Shown here: piece by piece, positions 35,736 to 40,488 of the stretch | How positions within the stretch are numbered: position 1 is the first letter of the stretch | Layout: the number at the start of each line of letters is the position of its first letter | Assembly (NCBI RefSeq): GCF_000308555.1 | Contig: NZ_BAFY01000194.1 | Location: 1-40,488, forward strand | From: Nocardia cyriacigeorgica NBRC 100375 | GTDB lineage: Bacteria > Actinomycetota > Actinomycetes > Mycobacteriales > Mycobacteriaceae | DNA length: 40,488 nucleotides | Direction: 5' to 3' | Position numbers and translations under genes: made by a program | The notes under the pieces: model-generated | What the model was told of the DNA's origin: nothing | The model's input: only the letters and a program-made list of their open reading frames with translations | Databases searched by the model: none

Positions 35736-36401
35736 CTACCGCACCCCGCGCGCGGCGAGAATCGCCTCGACGTACGGACCGAGCAGCATGCTCAGTTCCT
35801 CGGGTGCGTCGCGCCCGGGTGCCGGCGGGGTGGGAATGTAGCTCAGCGCGATCCGCACCAGCGCCTGGGCCAGCACATCGGCCTCGGCGGCGGTGGCATC
35901 GACCCAACTGTGCCGGAACGCGACCGACAGCCGTTCGGTGGCGTGCTCGACCAGCGGCTCGGCATCGAGGGTGATCAGCCGCAGCAGGTCGAGCTTGACC
36001 TCGCCCGCGACCAGCGAACGCACCAGCGGGTCGGCCGCCGCCTCGACGAAAAAGCCGGACAGCCCCTGCCGGAAGGCCGCGCGCGCGTCGCCGACATTGT
36101 CGTCGATGGCGGCCCCGACGTGATCGACCAGATCGTCGGCCAACCGCAGGGCATAGGCCTGGGCCAGGCCCGCGCGCGAGCCGAATTCGTTGTACAGCGT
36201 CTGCCTGCTGACACCGGCGCGCGTGGCCACATCACCGAGGGTGATCTTGGACCAGTCGCGCTCGGTGAGCAGTTCGCGCATGGCATCCAGGACCGAGCTG
36301 CGCAGCAGCTCCCGTGCGGCCTCCTGATAGGGAAGTCTGGACCCGTTGCGCGGCATGCCTGCGACATTGGCACGGGCGTCTGCCGCAGTCAAAAACCTCA
36401 C
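35736..36401 (-). CDS. TetR-family regulator of the alkane hydroxylase operon
   Basis: 221 residues from GTG 36401, which overlaps the rubB stop (GTGA); ATG 36356 is an alternative that keeps the DNA-binding domain. The N-terminal HTH is [34 protein letters not shown]; the C-terminal ligand domain is helical and hydrophobic. Position last in alkB-rubA-rubB-tetR matches Rv3249c of M. tuberculosis and AlkX-type repressors, so autoregulation of the operon through the palindrome at 38050-38067 is likely but inferred. Confidence 0.88.
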   Translation of the reverse strand: MRFLTAADARANVAGMPRNGSRLPYQEAARELLRSSVLDAMRELLTERDWSKITLGDVATRAGVSRQTLYNEFGSRAGLAQAYALRLADDLVDHVGAAIDDNVGDARAAFRQGLSGFFVEAAADPLVRSLVAGEVKLDLLRLITLDAEPLVEHATERLSVAFRHSWVDATAAEADVLAQALVRIALSYIPTPPAPGRDAPEELSMLLGPYVEAILAARGVR

Positions 36402-36580
36402 GACCGCTCGATCTCGACCATGAAGAAGTCGGCCTTGGCGGCGCCGCAGTCCGGGCAGGTCCAGTCGTCGGGGATGGCGTCCCAGCGGGTGCCGGGCGCG
36501 ATGCCGTCCTCCGGCCAGCCCTTGGCCTCGTCGTATTCGAAGCCGCATTGGATGCACTGATACAGCTTGTACTCGGTCAT
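36398..36580 (-). CDS. rubB: Rubredoxin (AlkG2 type)
   Basis: 60 residues. Two CxxC pairs ([21 protein letters not shown] and [13 protein letters not shown]) hold one iron atom. The CxxCGxxYDEAxGWPEDGI pattern fits the AlkG2 rubredoxins able to donate electrons to AlkB. The ATG is preceded by a rich GGGAGGAGAGGA. Shares four bases with the downstream tetR. Confidence 0.95.
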   Translation of the reverse strand: MTEYKLYQCIQCGFEYDEAKGWPEDGIAPGTRWDAIPDDWTCPDCGAAKADFFMVEIERS

Positions 36581-36604
36581 GTCGTCCTCTCCTCCCGCGC
36601 CGGC

Positions 36605-36787
36605 CTAGCGGCTCGCCCGGCCGCTGCCGACCGGCTCGAAATCGATCTTTTCCCGCACCCCACAGTCCGGGCAGCACCAGTCGTCGGGCACCACCGACCA
36701 GGGGGTTCCCGCCGGAATGCCCTCATGCGGCTCGCCGGTGGCCTCGTCGTAGACGTATTCGCAGACCGGACACCGATAGGCGCTCAC
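36605..36787 (-). CDS. rubA: Rubredoxin (AlkG1 type)
   Basis: 60 residues from GTG 36787, overlapping the alkB2 stop (GTGA). Cysteine pairs YRCPVCEYVYDEATGEP and WCCPDCGVREKIDF. The CPVCEYVYD form lacking Gly after the first pair fits AlkG1 rubredoxins, which in characterised systems do not replace AlkG2 as AlkB donor; their role is unclear. A longer open frame through alkB2 is a shadow. Confidence 0.93.
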   Translation of the reverse strand: MSAYRCPVCEYVYDEATGEPHEGIPAGTPWSVVPDDWCCPDCGVREKIDFEPVGSGRASR

Positions 36788-38028
36788 GAGGCGGCCTCCT
36801 GCCCGGTCGCGCCGTAGCGGGCCAGCACCTTGTCGCGCTTGGCCGGGTGGATGTTGGCCCTGGTGATGTCGCCGTCGTAATGCGCCAGCACCCGCTTGTC
36901 CATCACCCGGCGCCAGATCGGCGGGAAGTAGGCGAGCAGGATCATGCTCGCGTACCCGCTGGGCAGATTCGGCGCGCCATCCCAGCTGCGCAGGGTCTGA
37001 TAGCGGCGGGTGGGATAGGCGTGATGGTCGCTGTGGCGCTGCAGGTGGTACAGGAAGATGTTGGTCACCAGGTGGTCGCTGTTCCAGCTGTGCACCGGCG
37101 CAGGCCGCTCGTAGCGGCCACTGGCCGTGCGCTGCCGCACCAGCCCGTAGTGCTCGAGATAGTTGACCGCCTCCAGCAGGCTGAACCCGATCACCGCCTG
37201 CAACAGCAGGTAGGGCAGCACTTCGATCCCGAACACCGCGATCAGCGCCGCGAACAGCAGCACCGACATCAGCCAGGCGCTGAGCACCTCGTTCTGCAAG
37301 GTCCACGGCTTCTTGCCGAGCCGCTCCAGCCGGGTCTTCTCCAATCGCCACGACGAGCGCAGTCCGCCGGCGACCGTGCGCGGCCAGAACGCCCAGAACG
37401 TCTCGCCGACCCGGGAACTCGCCGGATCCTCCGGGGTCGCGACGCGCACGTGATGGCCGCGGTTGTGCTCGATGTAGAAGTGGCCGTAGCAGGACTGAGC
37501 CAAGGCGATGCGGGAGAGCCAGCGCTCCAGATCGACCTTCTTGTGGCCGAGTTCGTGGGCGGTGTTGATGCCGATCCCGCCGATGATGCCGACCGTGATG
37601 GCCAAGCCGATCTTGTCGACCACCAGCAGGCCGCCATCGATGCCGAGCCAGCTCAGATCGTCGGCGGTGATCAGATAGCAGGCCATGATCAGCGAGGCGT
37701 ACTGGAACGGCAGGTACAGGTAGGTCAGGTAGCGGTAGTACTTGTCGTTTTCCAGGTACTCCATCACCTCGTCGGGCGGGTTGGAGCCGTCCGGGCCGAA
37801 GAAGATGTCGGCCAGCGGGATGACGAGGTAGACCAGGATCGGGCCGAGCCAGAAGGGCACATGCGCCAGGCCGGTCCAGCCCAGTTGGTTCAGTGCCCAG
37901 ATGAGCGGAAGCCCGATGGTGAACAGCCCGGTGGGCGCGAACAGGCCCCACAGCCACATATACCGCTTCCGGTCCCGCCAGGCCGACGTCTCGGCCGCCA
38001 GGCCTGCGGTTTCGGCATCAGTAGACAT
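36784..38028 (-). CDS. alkB: Alkane 1-monooxygenase AlkB, first paralogue
   Basis: 414 residues (M. tuberculosis AlkB 416). Complete histidine boxes HELGHK, EHNRGHH, LQRHSDHH and NYLEHYGL, with six membrane helices. ATG at 38028 has AAGGAGA five bases upstream; another ATG three bases earlier is too close. First gene of a four-gene operon with both rubredoxins and a TetR regulator, same order as Rv3252c-Rv3249c. An 18-bp palindrome sits 22 bp upstream. Confidence 0.96.
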   Translation of the reverse strand: MSTDAETAGLAAETSAWRDRKRYMWLWGLFAPTGLFTIGLPLIWALNQLGWTGLAHVPFWLGPILVYLVIPLADIFFGPDGSNPPDEVMEYLENDKYYRYLTYLYLPFQYASLIMACYLITADDLSWLGIDGGLLVVDKIGLAITVGIIGGIGINTAHELGHKKVDLERWLSRIALAQSCYGHFYIEHNRGHHVRVATPEDPASSRVGETFWAFWPRTVAGGLRSSWRLEKTRLERLGKKPWTLQNEVLSAWLMSVLLFAALIAVFGIEVLPYLLLQAVIGFSLLEAVNYLEHYGLVRQRTASGRYERPAPVHSWNSDHLVTNIFLYHLQRHSDHHAYPTRRYQTLRSWDGAPNLPSGYASMILLAYFPPIWRRVMDKRVLAHYDGDITRANIHPAKRDKVLARYGATGQEAAS

Positions 38029-38049
38029 CATCGTCTCCTTCATGCGACA

Positions 38050-38067
38050 CACATCACATGTGATGTG
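38050..38067. promoter_or_regulatory. Perfect palindrome upstream of alkB2, probable TetR operator
   Basis: CACATCACATGTGATGTG, self-complementary over all 18 bases, 22 bp before the alkB2 ATG and just before its Shine-Dalgarno. It is the most likely site for the TetR protein encoded at the end of the same operon. The inner part also resembles a CRP half-site pair, but without its spacer. Confidence 0.75.
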
Positions 38068-38177
38068 CACTACCACCTGAAGTTGACGATAGACGTTGCT
38101 TTGTCCTCGGTCTAGACAAACAAGCCAATTTGTAAAGCGCCTGTGATCTGGGCGCCCGACCGTGATGTTCGAACACG

Positions 38178-38210
38178 AAAAGGGCGCCCGCACCGGCTGT
38201 GCGAGCGCCC
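38178..38210 (-). terminator. Terminator of the fbiAB-nudix operon
   Basis: GGGCGCCCGCAC (38182-38193), loop CGGCT, GTGCGAGCGCCC (38199-38210), one mismatch. On the minus strand it is followed by TTTT. It lies 17 bases beyond the Nudix stop. Confidence 0.75.
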
Positions 38211-38227
38211 CTGGCACGGATCACGGT

Positions 38228-38746
38228 TCAGCGAATCAGCACGTCCGCATCGTCCGGCAGCGCATCGATCGACCACCACCGCAGATCGGTCGACTCGGCA
38301 CTGCGCACCGGAACCGCTCCCGCGGGCGCGGTGATCCGGAACAGCAGATCCAGATGTCGGGTCGGCACACCGAGCGAACAGGTGATCGGATGGGCTTGCG
38401 CGCCGTAGAGGCCGGGCTCCAAGCGCAGCCCCGCGATGCCCGACTCCTCGGTGGCTTCGCGCAACGCAGCGTCGGCCACCGTGAGGTCGCCCTCCTCGCA
38501 ATGCCCGCCGAGCTGGATCCATCGGCCGACCCGCGGATGCAACGTCAGCAGCACCTCATCGCCACCGGCGGAGAACACCACCGCCGAGGCGGTGATGTGT
38601 CCCGCGGCATGCTCACGCAGACATCCGCGTGGCGCGGAGCCGAGAAAAGCGAGCATCGCCTCGCGCAGGGAAGCGTCCGGTCCCACGGTGGGCGACCACG
38701 CCTCGAGCAGCTCGGTCGCCGAGGCGTGCAGCGATTCCGCGCTCAC
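38228..38746 (-). CDS. Nudix hydrolase
   Basis: 172 residues. The Nudix box [25 protein letters not shown] matches GX5EX7REUXEEXGU. The RWIQLGGH lead-in and C-terminal TRHLDLLF...[15 protein letters not shown] are typical of the family. Pyrophosphohydrolase on an unknown nucleoside-diphosphate derivative. GTG at 38746 overlaps the fbiB stop (GTGA), so it is translated with the F420 genes. Confidence 0.88.
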   Translation of the reverse strand: MSAESLHASATELLEAWSPTVGPDASLREAMLAFLGSAPRGCLREHAAGHITASAVVFSAGGDEVLLTLHPRVGRWIQLGGHCEEGDLTVADAALREATEESGIAGLRLEPGLYGAQAHPITCSLGVPTRHLDLLFRITAPAGAVPVRSAESTDLRWWSIDALPDDADVLIR

Positions 38747-40089
38747 AGCTCGACCAGCGCGTCACCGGGGGCACGCGGCGGGCGCGGGGTCAGCTCGTCG
38801 AGCGGGTGGCCGATCGCGATGGCGCCCAGCGGATTCCAGTCGCCGGCCAGACCGAGCACCTCGCGCGTCGTCTCCGGGGCGAAGATGGTCGAACCGATCC
38901 AGCAGCTGCCGAGCCCCTCCGTCGCCAGCGCCACCAGTAGTCCCTGCACCGCCGCGCCCACCGCGACGGTGAACATCGTCTGCTCGGCGGCCCGGCGCCG
39001 GTCGTCCGGATAGTCGTGCGCGCCGTCGGGCACACAGCACGGGATGATCACCTCGGGCGCGTCGAAAAGGATGCGGCCACGCGCGATCCGGCGCTCCGCC
39101 CGATCGGCCGGGAGTCCGTCGGCGGTGAGATCGGCGCGCCACTTGTCGGCCATCGCCGTCAGCAGACGCTCCCGTAGCGCGCGATCGCGCAGCCAGACGA
39201 AGCGCACCGGCCGGGTGTGATGCGGAGCCGGGGCCGTCAACGCGACCGACACCGCCGTGCGCACCCGTTCCGGATCGACGGGGTCGGCGGCGAACTCGCG
39301 CACCGAGCGTCGCAGCAGCACCGCCTGCGCGCGGCCGAGCTCGATCGCCTCTGCGGTGCCGAGCCAGAACAGGTCGTCGGTGCCGCGGCGTACGAGATCG
39401 GCTGCGCTGGAAGCGTCGTCGGCGATCGGCAGGCCGCGTACCACCGCCACCGGGACGCCGCCGAGCTTGCCCTTCACCAGATCGGCGGCAGCGGCGAGCT
39501 CGTCGGCGATGGCAACCTGGGTGACGTGCAGTTCGTTGCCCTGCCCGTCCACGGCGCCCGCGTAGTCGTGCAGCACCCGCAGCCCGGAGGCCCCGATCGC
39601 CGCATCGATCTGGCCGTTACGCCAGGCCCGGCCCATGGTGTCGGTGATGACGACGGCGACCTCAACCCCGAGCCGCTCGGCCAGCGCCGAGCGCAACGCC
39701 TTCGCACTGGCGTCGGGATCGACTGGCAGCAGCACCAATTCGCCCTGCTCCACATTCGATCCGTCGACGCCGGAGGCAGCCTGCACGATGCCGAGGCGGT
39801 TCTCGGTGATGAGGGTGCGCCCCTTGCGGGCCAGCACCCGCACGGCTTCCTGATCGACCAGCGCCCGCCGCGCGGTGTCGCGTTCGTCCGGGTCCAGCGG
39901 CGCGGCGACGATGCGGCCTTCGACCTTGGCGACGATCTTGCTGGTGACCACGAGCACGTCACCGTCGGCCAGCCAGGGCGCGTTCGCGGCGATGTGTGCG
40001 GCGAGATCGTCGCCGGGGCGGAATTCCGGCAGCCCGGTGATCGGCAGCAGCCGCAGCTCACCCGCGGCGTGGTCGGCGGGCCGGGTCAT
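38743..40089 (-). CDS. fbiB: Coenzyme F420:L-glutamate ligase / dehydro-F420 reductase FbiB
   Basis: 448 residues, exactly the M. tuberculosis length. The N-terminal CofE domain (about 1-245; [54 protein letters not shown]) adds glutamates to F420-0. The C-terminal FMN nitroreductase-fold domain (about 250-448; [45 protein letters not shown]) reduces dehydro-F420-0. ATG at 40089 overlaps the fbiA stop (ATGA). F420 serves many actinobacterial oxidoreductases. Confidence 0.96.
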   Translation of the reverse strand: MTRPADHAAGELRLLPITGLPEFRPGDDLAAHIAANAPWLADGDVLVVTSKIVAKVEGRIVAAPLDPDERDTARRALVDQEAVRVLARKGRTLITENRLGIVQAASGVDGSNVEQGELVLLPVDPDASAKALRSALAERLGVEVAVVITDTMGRAWRNGQIDAAIGASGLRVLHDYAGAVDGQGNELHVTQVAIADELAAAADLVKGKLGGVPVAVVRGLPIADDASSAADLVRRGTDDLFWLGTAEAIELGRAQAVLLRRSVREFAADPVDPERVRTAVSVALTAPAPHHTRPVRFVWLRDRALRERLLTAMADKWRADLTADGLPADRAERRIARGRILFDAPEVIIPCCVPDGAHDYPDDRRRAAEQTMFTVAVGAAVQGLLVALATEGLGSCWIGSTIFAPETTREVLGLAGDWNPLGAIAIGHPLDELTPRPPRAPGDALVEL

Positions 40090-40488
40090 GGCTTGACTCC
40101 GGCCAGATCCAGTGCGGCCCGTACCATTTCGGCGGTCGTCGGCGGATCGGTCATCAGCAGGGGCACGCTGCGGACCTCGACGCCTGGCACCTCGGCGGTA
40201 TCGGTGGTGTGCACCAGCCAGCCGTCGAGGATGCCGGTCGCCGAACGGGCACCGTAGTGCCGGCCGACCGCCTCGGCCGAGGTTTCCACCCCGATCACCG
40301 ACAGGCACTCATCGGCCATGCCGCGCAAGGGTTTTCCGTCGATCACCGGCGAAATGCCGATGACCTTGGCGGCGGTGGTGCGCAGCGCGCCGCGGATGCC
40401 GGGCACCGCGAGAACGGCGCCGATGCTCACCACCGGGTTCGACGGTGCGAGCAAAACCACATCGGCAGACTCTATGACATCGATCACA
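40086..40488 (-). CDS. fbiA: 2-phospho-L-lactate transferase FbiA (CofD), C-terminal part
   Basis: About 134 residues are present; the N-terminus lies beyond the right edge. [20 protein letters not shown] is the CofD substrate-loop motif, followed by [21 protein letters not shown] and the C-terminal [19 protein letters not shown]. FbiA joins the activated three-carbon unit to the deazaflavin Fo, making (dehydro-)F420-0, the substrate of FbiB. Co-translated with fbiB. Confidence 0.93.
   Translation of the reverse strand, partial: VIDVIESADVVLLAPSNPVVSIGAVLAVPGIRGALRTTAAKVIGISPVIDGKPLRGMADECLSVIGVETSAEAVGRHYGARSATGILDGWLVHTTDTAEVPGVEVRSVPLLMTDPPTTAEMVRAALDLAGVKP

Noticed and set aside
36605..37957. 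450-codon frame covering rubA and most of alkB2
   Set aside because: Only the last 60 codons encode a protein (RubA); the rest is out of frame with AlkB, which has all its histidine boxes.

Overview
The window is high-GC actinobacterial DNA from a mycolate-type genus, most likely Nocardia or a close relative. This rests on WhiB1, the 24-residue ribosomal protein bL37, SigH/RshA, PdtaS, MtrAB-LpqB, SecA1, FbiA/FbiB and tandem DesA3-type desaturases. Gene order follows, from memory, the Mycobacterium tuberculosis block from about Rv3216 to Rv3262, with insertions. The organism assignment is inference; no rRNA or tRNA gene was seen.

Left part (1-13.4 kb): a GNAT acetyltransferase end with an apparent frameshift, endonuclease V, a small membrane protein, a diacylglycerol-kinase-type lipid kinase, whiB1 with a CRP-like site, pdtaS with a 71-residue biotinyl-carrier protein, bL37 behind an unusual hairpin-rich leader, sigH-rshA, a YbaK-type deacylase, two small secreted proteins, an SRAP DNA-damage protein, an aldehyde dehydrogenase, and aroA-rsgA.

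Middle (13.4-25.8 kb): a RelE-type toxin-antitoxin pair lies between rsgA and secA. Then come secA, a WS/DGAT-like protein lacking the catalytic histidine, a DUF6912-type protein, and a lipid-desaturation block: ferredoxin reductase and two DesA3-type acyl desaturases, with a shared TACG-N4-CGTA operator-like motif. bluB and a FadI-type thiolase behind a 20-bp palindrome follow.

Right part (25.8-40.5 kb): a nearly unbroken minus-strand run. In transcription order it reads fbiA(partial)-fbiB-nudix; alkB2-rubA-rubB-tetR; a second alkB; sahH; tmk-mtrA-mtrB-lpqB-comF-hpf. These encode F420 maturation, alkane/fatty-acid terminal hydroxylation with its rubredoxins and regulator, methyl-cycle SAH removal, dTMP kinase, the essential MtrAB envelope/cell-cycle two-component system and ribosome hibernation.

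No defence island, prophage, insertion sequence or CRISPR-cas locus is present. The least explained signals are regulatory: the bL37 leader (one hairpin closely resembles a type I-E CRISPR repeat), a probable long SigH isoform made from a SigH-type promoter, palindromes before the aldehyde dehydrogenase, thiolase, alkB2 and antitoxin genes, and the shared desaturase operator.
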